Shown: positions 6,802 through 13,680 of the stretch, in pieces | Position numbering within the stretch: position 1 is the first letter of the stretch | Layout of the letters: every line of letters begins with the position of its first letter | NCBI GenBank assembly: GCA_036123585.1 | Contig: JAZADN010000063.1 | Coordinates: 1-14,191 of the forward strand | DNA from: UBA9410 sp036123585 | GTDB lineage: Bacteria; Actinomycetota; Acidimicrobiia; Acidimicrobiales; MedAcidi-G1 | DNA length: 14,191 nucleotides | Direction of reading: 5' to 3' | Translations under genes and position numbers: made by a program | The notes under the pieces: model-generated | What the model was told of the DNA's origin: nothing | Database searches by the model: none | Seen by the model: the letters and a program-made list of their open reading frames with translations, nothing else

Positions 6802-7219
6802 GCCAGCGAGGGCTGGAGTCGCCCGGCTGATGGTGGCCGCCGAGGCAGTCGGCGACGTGCTCCGCCTCGACGAGCCTCTCAGCTTCTGGGGCGGCATGGA
6901 ACCGTCGACAGGTCGGATCATCGACCAGCGCCATCCCCAGGTCGGAGAGTCGATCACCGGCAGAGTCCTGGTCATGCCGTTCGGCCGGGGATCGAGCTCT
7001 GCAAGCAGCGCACTGTGCGAGTCGGTCCGCGCCGGGACCGGTCCGGCGGCCATCCTCATGGGGGAGCCCGACGAGATCGTGGCCCTGGGCGCCATCGTGG
7101 CCGACGAGGTCTACGGAACGGTGTTCCCGGTGGTCGTGCTTCCCCCCGACGGGTTCGACGACCTGGTCACCGGCCAGCGGATCATGGTGGGCCTCGACGG
7201 CTCGATCAGAGGTGCCTGA
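6794..7219 (+). CDS. Aconitase X, swivel (small) subunit
   Basis: The 141-residue partner of the gene just upstream carries the DUF126 swivel domain. LSFWGGMEPSTGRIIDQRHP (29-48) and VMPFGRGSSSASSALCES (60-77) are its hallmark blocks; the serine-rich GRGSSSxS loop contributes to the active site. LMGEPDEIVALGAIVADEVYG then FPVV completes the fold. In some lineages this domain is fused to the catalytic chain; here it is a separate gene, the two-subunit form. The start is a GTG inside the end of the large-subunit gene (eight-base overlap), so the subunits are surely co-expressed. The next gene is convergent on the minus strand, so the operon holds only these two genes. Confidence 0.9.
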   Translation: MPEPARAGVARLMVAAEAVGDVLRLDEPLSFWGGMEPSTGRIIDQRHPQVGESITGRVLVMPFGRGSSSASSALCESVRAGTGPAAILMGEPDEIVALGAIVADEVYGTVFPVVVLPPDGFDDLVTGQRIMVGLDGSIRGA

Positions 7220-7226
7220 CGACCAT

Positions 7227-7240
7227 GGGGTGCCAACCCC
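7227..7240. terminator. Short hairpin between convergent genes
   Basis: GGGGT-GCCA-ACCCC is a perfect five-base-pair stem in the 22-base gap between the stop codons of the swivel subunit and the sulfotransferase-like gene. It could act in both directions, but it lacks a T-run, so this is tentative. Confidence 0.35.
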
Positions 7241-7241
7241 C

Positions 7242-7961
7242 TCAGGCTCGGATGGCGAACTCCAGGAGGCGTTCGTAGAGGGGTCGGGCCTCGTCCACGA
7301 CCGGTCGCACGTGTTCCGGCGGCGGCTCGGTGCTCGCTACGCCACGCTCGAAGCCGGTGGCGCGATGCGTGCTCGCATACCAGTGGGGTGCCCACACGCC
7401 GTCCTCCGGCTTTGGGCCCGCTGGCCACGACAGCATGGCCGGATCGAAGTCGAGACCTAAGCTCTCGCAGACCCGAAGCAGCACCGGCTCCGGTGTGGCC
7501 AGCAGGTCAGCCGAGTCCACGACCAACGGCTGGTCGCCGGCGGCCAGGCTGGCTTCCAGCAAGTCGACCTGGATGGGTAGCCCAGTATCGGCCACGTTCA
7601 CGTCGGGTACGTTCCGGGCGAACGAGGTGACCACCCGTTCCGGGTCGCGGATCAGCAGCAGGTTCCGGCATTTGCCGAGGAAACTCCAGTCCAAGTCCAC
7701 GAAGTGCTGGGCCATCTGCTTGAAGAAGGCGACCGGTGTCGGGTGATTGCCGAGGATGACGTCGCGCACCACTGCCTCGCCGTCGGGATTCTGGCTGGCC
7801 AGCACCTGGTCGCGGCCCGGGTGCTCTCGTCCGGTGACACGCAGGTAGTGGGCGTAGATGGGTTCGTCGAACACCGTGGTGTCGGCCCGCTGGCGGAAGG
7901 CGTACATGAACGAGGTGGATACGTTCCGCGGCCCTGACCAACAGTTGATGCGGAGCGTCAT
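7242..7961 (-). CDS. Small sulfotransferase-family protein
   Basis: This is a 239-residue soluble protein. INCWSGPRNVSTSFM (5-19) is the 5'-phosphosulfate loop in the form found in a family of small bacterial sulfotransferase-like proteins. NLLLIRDPERVVTSF (100-114) is the 3'-phosphate-binding region with the RDP motif. FFKQMAQHF (79-87) and WAPHWYASTHRATGFER (190-206) also match that family. Sulfotransferases move sulfate from PAPS to an alcohol or amine, but members of this branch are mostly untested and the acceptor is unknown. It lies 27 bases downstream of a class IV aminotransferase on the same strand and is likely co-transcribed. An amine- or amino-acid-derived acceptor is therefore only a guess. 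The ATG has no clear ribosome site. Confidence 0.82.
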   Translation of the reverse strand: MTLRINCWSGPRNVSTSFMYAFRQRADTTVFDEPIYAHYLRVTGREHPGRDQVLASQNPDGEAVVRDVILGNHPTPVAFFKQMAQHFVDLDWSFLGKCRNLLLIRDPERVVTSFARNVPDVNVADTGLPIQVDLLEASLAAGDQPLVVDSADLLATPEPVLLRVCESLGLDFDPAMLSWPAGPKPEDGVWAPHWYASTHRATGFERGVASTEPPPEHVRPVVDEARPLYERLLEFAIRA

Positions 7962-7988
7962 GGGGGAGGAGCCGCGGGTCGATCGGTT

Positions 7989-8912
7989 TCAGCCGGCCAC
8001 GTCGGCCTCTACGGCGGCCTGGTAGCGGTCGCGTAGTTGGGCGGTGACCGGTCCTGGTTGTCCGTCGCCGATGGTCCGACCGTCGACCGACACGACCGGG
8101 GTGAGTCCTCCGAACGTCCCGGTCACGAAGGCCTCGTCGGCCGAGTACACGTCGGTCAGCGAGAACGGCTTCTCGTGGGCCGACAGCCCCGCGTCGAGGG
8201 CCGCCTCGAGCACGACCTGTCGGGTGATGCCGTTCAGGTTGTAGTGGCCGGTCGACGTCCAAACCTCGCCGTCGCGCACCACGAAGAAGTTGGTGGCGTT
8301 GCAGGTGGCCACCGCTCCGGTTGGGTCCAGCATCAGGGCCTCGTCGGCGCCGGCCTCCACGGCCTGGATCAGGGCGATCACCTCGTGCAGCTTCGAATGG
8401 CAGTTGAGTCGCTGGTCGAGTGTGTCGGGTGGCGGACGCCGGACGGTCGCCGTGAACAGGGTGATACCCGACTCCAGGACGGCCGGGTCGGCCGCCTTGT
8501 GCTCGGCGATGATGACGACGTTCGGACCACCCACACAGTTCGACGGGTGCTGCGACGGCGTCTTCTTGTCGCCCCGGGTGACCATCAGGCGCACGTGCAC
8601 GTCGTCGTGCATGCCGTTGTGGTGGACGGTGGCCCGGAGTGCCTCGGCCACCCCGTCGCGGGTCATGCCGAGGTCGATTCCGGTGGCGGCCAGCCCGGCA
8701 AACAGGCGGTCCAGGTGGCGTTCCAGGAATGCGAATTCGCCGTGGTGCAGCCGCAGCCCTTCCCACACGCCGTCGCCGACGAGGAAGCCGCTGTCGAAGA
8801 CCGACACCTTCGCCTCGTGGCGGGGGAAGAACTCGCCGTTGATCCAGATCTCGACCGACTCGTTGCGCTCGTCGGCCAGCGCCTGGTGGGTGCTCCTGGG
8901 CTCGTTGGTCAC
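7989..8912 (-). CDS. Class IV PLP-dependent aminotransferase (IlvE/DAAT-like)
   Basis: The protein has 307 residues from the GTG at 8912. WINGEFFPRHEAKVSVFDSG (near 23-42) then GDGVWEGLR is the fold-type IV N-terminus. QRLNCHSKLHEVIALIQA (167-184) contains K174, the expected lysine that binds PLP. ADEALMLDPTGAVATCNATN and DVYSADEAFVTGTFGGLTPV supply the remaining cofactor-binding residues, including the Glu in DEAFVTGT. The class contains branched-chain and D-amino-acid aminotransferases and aminodeoxychorismate lyase; the lysine block LNCHSKL is unlike standard IlvE, so the substrate is not settled. The frame stays open up to 9053, but GTG 8912 fits both family length and the TACCCT box 7 bases upstream. 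It is divergent from the liv operon, so a link to amino-acid uptake is possible. Confidence 0.85.
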   Translation of the reverse strand: MTNEPRSTHQALADERNESVEIWINGEFFPRHEAKVSVFDSGFLVGDGVWEGLRLHHGEFAFLERHLDRLFAGLAATGIDLGMTRDGVAEALRATVHHNGMHDDVHVRLMVTRGDKKTPSQHPSNCVGGPNVVIIAEHKAADPAVLESGITLFTATVRRPPPDTLDQRLNCHSKLHEVIALIQAVEAGADEALMLDPTGAVATCNATNFFVVRDGEVWTSTGHYNLNGITRQVVLEAALDAGLSAHEKPFSLTDVYSADEAFVTGTFGGLTPVVSVDGRTIGDGQPGPVTAQLRDRYQAAVEADVAG

Positions 8913-8919
8913 GTCGGCG

Positions 8920-8925
8920 AGGGTA
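8920..8925 (-). promoter_or_regulatory. -10 box, probable leaderless promoter for aminotransferase
   Basis: Read on the minus strand this is TACCCT, with 7 bases between it and the GTG at 8912, so the message would start at the start codon. There is no ribosome site, which is consistent. No clear -35 box is seen. Confidence 0.45.
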
Positions 8926-8959
8926 TCGACGACCGCAACGGTGTTGGTAGCCGGTCGGC

Positions 8960-9009
8960 TACCCTTTCCTCCGGATGTTGGCCGGCCTGTGTGGCCAGTC
9001 ACGTAATTT
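8960..9009 (+). promoter_or_regulatory. Candidate promoter region of the liv operon
   Basis: Two TANNNT boxes face the operon: TACCCT (8960-8965) and TAATTT (9004-9009), the second in the only AT-rich patch of the gap. The second would leave a leader of about 30 bases that carries the GGAG site at 9038-9041 before the GTG at 9047. The first would give a near-leaderless message from ATG 8975. I cannot choose between them by eye. Confidence 0.35.
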
Positions 9010-9046
9010 CCGCCTCTATTTGCCGAAGACGCCAATCGGAGCATCC

Positions 9047-10177
9047 GTGTCAACCCACGCCCTCACGACGAAGTCCGCGAGAAGGCTCGCGGCCGTCGAC
9101 CGGTTCCTCACCTTCATCAGGGTCTTTCTGGTGGCGCTGATCGTGGTCGGCCTGCTCGCCTTCATCTGGCAGCAGATCGACCCCGATAACCCGTTCGCCC
9201 GCTGGCGTAATCCGGACGCCCGGGGCTTGACCGGGGACCAGTTCAAGGGACTGCTCATCTCCGGCCTGTCTCAGGGCTCGATGTACGGGCTAATCGCCCT
9301 CGGCTATTCGATGGTTTACGGCGTCCTCGGGTTCATCAACTTCGCCCACGGTGAGGTGTTCATGGTGGGTGCCATGACCGGCTTCATCGCCTCGGAGAAG
9401 TTCCAGGCCAACGGGATGTGGGAGCAGAACTTCATCCTGTGCCTGCTGCTCATCATCCTGATGGCTGTCTTCTTCTCGACATTTACTGCCGTGCTGATGG
9501 AACGGATTGCCTACCGTCCGCTGCGCAACTCGCCGCGGTTGATTCCGCTGATCACCTCGATCGGCGTTTCGTTCTTCATCCAGAACTTCGTGCTCGGCTT
9601 GTTCGGCCCGGCGTCCAAGAGTTATCCCCGCCTGCCAGAGTGGCTGTCCAAGCAGCGGTCGATCCTGACCTTCGAGATCGCCGGTACCCGTCTGCTGGTG
9701 CTGGTAGTGGCTGCCTTCTCGATGGTCGGCCTCTGGTACGTCGTAGAGCGCACCAAGACCGGCAAGGCCATGCGGGCCGTTGCCGAGGACAAGGAGATCG
9801 CCGCCCTGATGGGCATCGACGTGAATCGGACCATCGTGACCACGTTCGCCGTGGGTGGAGCGATGGCCGGCGTTGGCGGGATCCTCTGGGGCCTCATGTT
9901 CCGGTCGGTCACCCACATGACCGGCTTCCTTCCGGGCGTGAAGGCCTTCACCGCCGCGGTGGTCGGCGGCATCGGCAATATCGGCGGGGCGATGGCCGGC
10001 GGCATCTCTCTGGGTTCGGCCGAGTCGATCGCCCCGATGGTCATCCTCGAGCCGCTGGGCGTGCCGGGCGTGTCACAACTCAAGGACGCGGTGGCCTTCA
10101 CCGTCCTGGTCCTCGTTCTCCTGTTCAAGCCATCCGGCCTGTTCGGAGAGCGCTTGTCGGCGGAGGATCGGGCATGA
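9047..10177 (+). CDS. livH: LivH-type branched-chain amino acid ABC transporter permease
   Basis: This is a 376-residue inner-membrane permease. After a basic tail and one extra N-terminal helix (VFLVALIVVGLLAFIW) the core LivH domain begins at FKGLLISGLSQGSMYGLIAL, with GYSMVYGVLGFINFAHGEVF as the family signature. TGKAMRAVAEDKEIAALMGI (about 237-256) is the cytoplasmic loop that docks on the ATPases, and AAVVGGIGNIGGAMAGG is the conserved region near the C-terminus. Liv permeases import branched-chain amino acids, but the family also carries amides, urea and others, so the substrate is uncertain. GTG 9047 is chosen because GGAG (9038-9041) lies 5 bases upstream; ATG 8975 would add 24 residues. 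The stop overlaps the livM start (ATGA). Confidence 0.9.
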   Translation: MSTHALTTKSARRLAAVDRFLTFIRVFLVALIVVGLLAFIWQQIDPDNPFARWRNPDARGLTGDQFKGLLISGLSQGSMYGLIALGYSMVYGVLGFINFAHGEVFMVGAMTGFIASEKFQANGMWEQNFILCLLLIILMAVFFSTFTAVLMERIAYRPLRNSPRLIPLITSIGVSFFIQNFVLGLFGPASKSYPRLPEWLSKQRSILTFEIAGTRLLVLVVAAFSMVGLWYVVERTKTGKAMRAVAEDKEIAALMGIDVNRTIVTTFAVGGAMAGVGGILWGLMFRSVTHMTGFLPGVKAFTAAVVGGIGNIGGAMAGGISLGSAESIAPMVILEPLGVPGVSQLKDAVAFTVLVLVLLFKPSGLFGERLSAEDRA

Positions 10178-12003
10178 ACGCACGTGCCATGACCCTGCCC
10201 CGCTCGGCTGTCGACCAGGACTGGCGCCACGTCCTGCGCTGGGGCTTCATCTGTGGCCTGGCCCTCGTGGCCCTGTGCCTGGTCGGCATGCCTGTCGAAC
10301 TCGACAAGCGGGCCCTCATCGAGCGCCACTTGAGCCTCGGCTACCTGTTCGTCCTCATGGTGCCCGTCGCCATCGGCTGGGTGTCGTCGACCCTCGTGGC
10401 CCTAGAGGGCGTGGAGAACCGCCGCCAGGGCCTGTACGACCTGATCACCGGCCTGGTGGTCGGCTTGATCGGCGGCGGCCTGCTGTCCCTTCTCATGGTC
10501 GCCCTCGACAACTGGAACTTGCGGGACCCGCTGGTCAACTGGAGCCCGCAGCTGCTCCGCTTCCTGACCTACGAGAACGGCATGGGCTTCGGTGCCGCGG
10601 CGTGGCTGTCCACCGGCGCCGTGCTGGGCATGGTCGGTGCCTCGCTGCACGTGGTGCCGGCCGTGGTGCGGCGCACCACTGGCTTCGTGGTGTTCGGCCT
10701 GTTCTTCCTGTCTGTACTCGAGGCGGCCATATCCGACCTCTCCGAGGGGTTCGGACTCGAGTCGCTCACCGACTGGCTCTACGCCAAGAAGGGCGGCCTG
10801 ACCGTTACTTCGACCATCGTCGTCGGCTTGGTCATCGCCGTGGCGTCGCTGGCCACGAAGGGACGGGTCAAGGCGGCCACCGAGCGCTACCGCGACATGG
10901 ATGGCATCGAACGCCAGAAGGCCTCGACCGTCCTGTTCGTGGTCATTGCCGCCCTGTGCGTGATCCTGCCCCTGTTCCTCGGCAAGATCATGAACGAGCT
11001 GTTGGCCAACGTCGGCATCTTCCTGCTGCTGGCCCTCGGCCTGAACATCGTGGTCGGCCTGGCCGGCCTGCTCGACCTCGGCTACGTGGCCTTCTTCGCC
11101 GTCGGTGGTTACTCGACCGCCGTGCTGACCTCACCCAACAGCCCGTGGTTCTCCCCCGAATTGCACTTCGGCGTGGCCCTCGTGTTCGTGGTCCTGGCCG
11201 CCGCCCTGACCGGCCTGCTGATCGGCGCCCCGGTTATCAGGATGCGAGGCGACTACCTGGCCATCGTGACTCTCGGCTTCGGCGAGATCATCCGCCTGCT
11301 GTTCATGTCGGACTGGCTGGGTCCGTACTTTGGCGGCGCCCAGGGAATCACCAACATCCCCGGCGTGGATCTCGGCTTCGCCACGGTGAAGGGCACCGAC
11401 CCGCGGTCGGTCTTCTATCTGGTGCTGGCGTTCTGCGCCATTGCCATCTACACGTCTTGGCGCCTGCAGGCGTCCCGCTTGGGTCGAGCCTGGATGGCCA
11501 TCCGTGAGGACGAGCAGGTGGCCGAAGCCATGGGCATCAACACGGTGAACGCCAAGTTGATGGCCTTCGTGGTCGGTGCCGTGTTGGCCTCGTTCAGCGG
11601 TGCTGTGTTGGCCGCCAAGGTCGGCTCGATCTTCCCGACTTCGTTCATGATCCTGGTCTCGATCATCATCCTCGTGGTGGTGATCGTGGGTGGCATGGGC
11701 AACATCGCCGGTGTGCTGGTCGGCTCGTTCGTTCTCATCGGCGTGCTCGGCGGACCGAAGCAGCCCGGCCTCCTCCAGGAATTCCAGAACTACAAACTTC
11801 TCATCTACGGCGTGTTGTTGGTGTTCATGATGCTGAAGCGCCCGGAGGGCCTCGTTCCGAGCGCCCGTCGTAGCCGGGAACTCCACCAGCAAGAGTTCCT
11901 GCAGGACGCCTGGCTCAAGGGGGACAAGCTCGACGCCGACGACGACGAGACAGGGGCTCCGGCTGCCGTCTCAGCCGGCGACGAGGGAGGGGAGGAGGAA
12001 TGA
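10174..12003 (+). CDS. livM: LivM-type ABC transporter permease with long N-terminal membrane extension
   Basis: This is a 609-residue inner-membrane permease. The usual LivM domain starts near residue 275 (NVGIFLLLALGLNIVVGLAG, then DLGYVAFFAVGGY) and includes IRMRGDYLAIVTLGFGEIIR, GITNIPG and the ATPase-docking loop GRAWMAIREDEQVAEAMGIN (about 438-457). About 270 residues precede it, with several hydrophobic segments (for example WGFICGLALVALCLVGM, GLVVGLIGGGLLSLLMVAL, FVVFGLFFLSVLEAAI). This is far more than ordinary LivM carries and has no domain I recognise. The C-terminus is a highly acidic tail (DADDDET ... GDEGGEEE). ATG 10174 overlaps the livH stop, and GGAGG (10162-10166) lies 7 bases upstream. 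The frame is open back to 9418, but that part lies over livH in another frame and is not coding. Confidence 0.9.
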   Translation: MNARAMTLPRSAVDQDWRHVLRWGFICGLALVALCLVGMPVELDKRALIERHLSLGYLFVLMVPVAIGWVSSTLVALEGVENRRQGLYDLITGLVVGLIGGGLLSLLMVALDNWNLRDPLVNWSPQLLRFLTYENGMGFGAAAWLSTGAVLGMVGASLHVVPAVVRRTTGFVVFGLFFLSVLEAAISDLSEGFGLESLTDWLYAKKGGLTVTSTIVVGLVIAVASLATKGRVKAATERYRDMDGIERQKASTVLFVVIAALCVILPLFLGKIMNELLANVGIFLLLALGLNIVVGLAGLLDLGYVAFFAVGGYSTAVLTSPNSPWFSPELHFGVALVFVVLAAALTGLLIGAPVIRMRGDYLAIVTLGFGEIIRLLFMSDWLGPYFGGAQGITNIPGVDLGFATVKGTDPRSVFYLVLAFCAIAIYTSWRLQASRLGRAWMAIREDEQVAEAMGINTVNAKLMAFVVGAVLASFSGAVLAAKVGSIFPTSFMILVSIIILVVVIVGGMGNIAGVLVGSFVLIGVLGGPKQPGLLQEFQNYKLLIYGVLLVFMMLKRPEGLVPSARRSRELHQQEFLQDAWLKGDKLDADDDETGAPAAVSAGDEGGEEE

Positions 12004-12791
12004 GCGAGAGACTCCTGGATATCCGCGACCTGAAGGTCACCTTCGGCGGCCTCGACGCCCTCTCGGGCCTGAACTTCCACGTCGACGAGGGCGAGATCGT
12101 CAGCGTCATCGGCCCCAACGGCGCCGGCAAGACGACGTTCTTCAACCTCATCTCGGGCCTGGTGGCCCCCACCGAGGGAGAGATCCTCTTCGAGGGCGAA
12201 TCCATCGTCGGCCTCGATCCGAGCATCGTCACCTCGCTCGGCATCGCACGGACATTCCAGAACGTCCGCCTCTTCCCCAACATGACGATTCTCGAGAACG
12301 TCATGGTGGCCCAGCACTGCCGAACCAGCCAGCAGGTGTTCGGCGCGCTGCTGCAGACCAAGGCATTCAAGAAGGAGGAGGCGGAGATCCGACAGCGGGC
12401 CGAGGAGGTCCTCGGCTTCTTCGGCCACCGCCTCGTCGGCTACCGGATGGACCAGCCGGCCTTCGCGTTGTCGTACGCCAACCGACGCCGCCTCGAGGTC
12501 GCCCGGGCCATGGCAACCCAGCCCCGCCTGCTGCTCCTCGACGAGCCAGTAGCCGGCATGAACCCGATGGAGACCGCCGAGTTGACTGGCCTGATCGGTC
12601 GGCTGCGGTCCGAGTGGGGCTTCACCATCGTGATGATCGAGCACGACATGAAGGTGGTCAGGGACGTATCGGACCGGGTCGTGGTCCTGGACCACGGGGT
12701 TCCCATTGCCCAGGGGTCGTACGACGAGGTGTCGACCAACCCTGACGTCGTCGAGGCCTATCTGGGTCGTCCCGTGGAGGCCAACAAGTGA
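12000..12791 (+). CDS. livG: LivG-type ABC transporter ATP-binding protein
   Basis: This is a 263-residue cytoplasmic ATPase of the Liv importer. Walker A is GPNGAGKTT (38-46), FQNVRLFPNMT is the Q-loop region, LSYANRRRLEVARAM (about 157-171) is the signature in the loosened form usual for LivG, LLLLDEPVAGMNP is Walker B, and IEHDM is the switch histidine. The LivG-specific GMNP after Walker B and the C-terminal PDVVEAYLG support this subunit over LivF. ATG 12000 overlaps the livM stop, with a strong run of GGAGG sites at 11986-11995. The stop overlaps the livF start. Confidence 0.94.
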   Translation: MSERLLDIRDLKVTFGGLDALSGLNFHVDEGEIVSVIGPNGAGKTTFFNLISGLVAPTEGEILFEGESIVGLDPSIVTSLGIARTFQNVRLFPNMTILENVMVAQHCRTSQQVFGALLQTKAFKKEEAEIRQRAEEVLGFFGHRLVGYRMDQPAFALSYANRRRLEVARAMATQPRLLLLDEPVAGMNPMETAELTGLIGRLRSEWGFTIVMIEHDMKVVRDVSDRVVVLDHGVPIAQGSYDEVSTNPDVVEAYLGRPVEANK

Positions 12792-13531
12792 GCGACGCCA
12801 CGCCGACGAACGGCGCCACCCCGCTGCTGGAGTTCCGGCAGGTCAACACCCACTACGGCGCGGTCCACATCCTCAAGGATGTGGACCTGGCCATCTACCC
12901 GGGCGAACTGGTCTGCCTGCTGGGTGGCAACGCGTCGGGCAAGTCCACGACCCTCAAGACCCTGCTGGGCATGGTCACCCCGACGTCCGGCGAGGTCGTG
13001 CTCGATGGCGAGGTGGTCAACGACAAGCCCACCAGCTACCGGGTCACCAACGGCGTCACGATGGTTCCTGAGAACCGCCGGCTCTTCAAGCGGCTCTCCG
13101 TGAAGGAGAACCTCCAGTTGGGGGCTTACCTGCGCAACGACAAGGACGGCATCGCCGAGGACCTGGAACGCATCTACGAGCTGTTCCCCCGGGTCAAGGA
13201 GCGCCTGTCGCAGAAGTCGGGGACGCTGTCCGGCGGCGAGCAGCAGATGGTGGCCATCGGACGGGCGCTCATGTCCCGACCGCGGGTCCTGCTAATGGAC
13301 GAGCCGTCGATGGGCCTCGCTCCGGCGCTCGTGCAGCAGAACTTCGAGTTGATCCAGCAGATCCACGCCGACGGGATGGCCGTATTCATGGTCGAGCAGA
13401 ACGCCAACATGGCCCTGTCGATCGCCGACCGTGGCTGGGTGTTGCAGACCGGTCGGGTGGTGCTCGACGACACTGCCGAGGCCCTGCTGGCCAACCCGGA
13501 GTTGCGTGCCTCGTACCTCGGTGAAGGCTGA
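12788..13531 (+). CDS. livF: LivF-type ABC transporter ATP-binding protein
   Basis: The 247-residue partner of LivG has Walker A GGNASGKSTT (46-55). It still fits G-x4-GK-S/T but differs from the GANGAGKTT common in LivF. Further motifs are VPENRRLFKRLSVKENL, the signature LSGGEQQMVAIGRAL (about 147-161), Walker B VLLMDEPSMGLAP and the switch region VEQNANMAL. All residues needed for ATP hydrolysis are present. GTG 12788 overlaps the livG stop (GTGA), and GGAGG (12776-12780) lies 7 bases upstream. It is the last gene of the operon. No periplasmic-type binding protein gene follows, and no obvious terminator hairpin is seen in the next 149 bases (13532-13680), where I recognise nothing. Confidence 0.94.
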   Translation: MSDATPTNGATPLLEFRQVNTHYGAVHILKDVDLAIYPGELVCLLGGNASGKSTTLKTLLGMVTPTSGEVVLDGEVVNDKPTSYRVTNGVTMVPENRRLFKRLSVKENLQLGAYLRNDKDGIAEDLERIYELFPRVKERLSQKSGTLSGGEQQMVAIGRALMSRPRVLLMDEPSMGLAPALVQQNFELIQQIHADGMAVFMVEQNANMALSIADRGWVLQTGRVVLDDTAEALLANPELRASYLGEG

Positions 13532-13680
13532 GATTCAGTTCCGTTGACTCTCGTGCCCACAGAGACCGTTAGAGAAATGCTCGATCAAGGCGACCCTTGT
13601 GGACGGCTGGATCCAATGCCTACCCGAAACCCACCGTTGTGAGTTCCGTTGGGACCGGCCTGGCCCGCCGACCTCTTACC

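Noticed and set aside
7507..8766. Long minus-strand frame overlapping the aminotransferase and sulfotransferase
   Set aside because: It is Arg/Pro/Gly-rich with no recognisable motif and lies over two recognisable genes in another frame of the same strand.
8913..9053. N-terminal extension of the aminotransferase to 9053
   Set aside because: The added 47 residues have no family match and would cover the livH promoter and start. GTG 8912 has a -10 box at leaderless spacing.
8037..9140. Long open frame on the plus strand across the aminotransferase
   Set aside because: It is antisense to a clear PLP enzyme and has the Val/Gly/His-rich composition of a GC-rich shadow frame.
9418..10173. Upstream extension of the livM frame
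   Set aside because: It lies over livH in a different frame and reads as Arg/His-rich non-membrane sequence. The ATG at 10174 has a strong ribosome site and overlaps the livH stop.
13536..13656. Short direct repeat AGTTCCGTTG after livF (near 13536 and 13641)
   Set aside because: Ten bases repeated once in about 100 bases, with no attached structure, can be chance.
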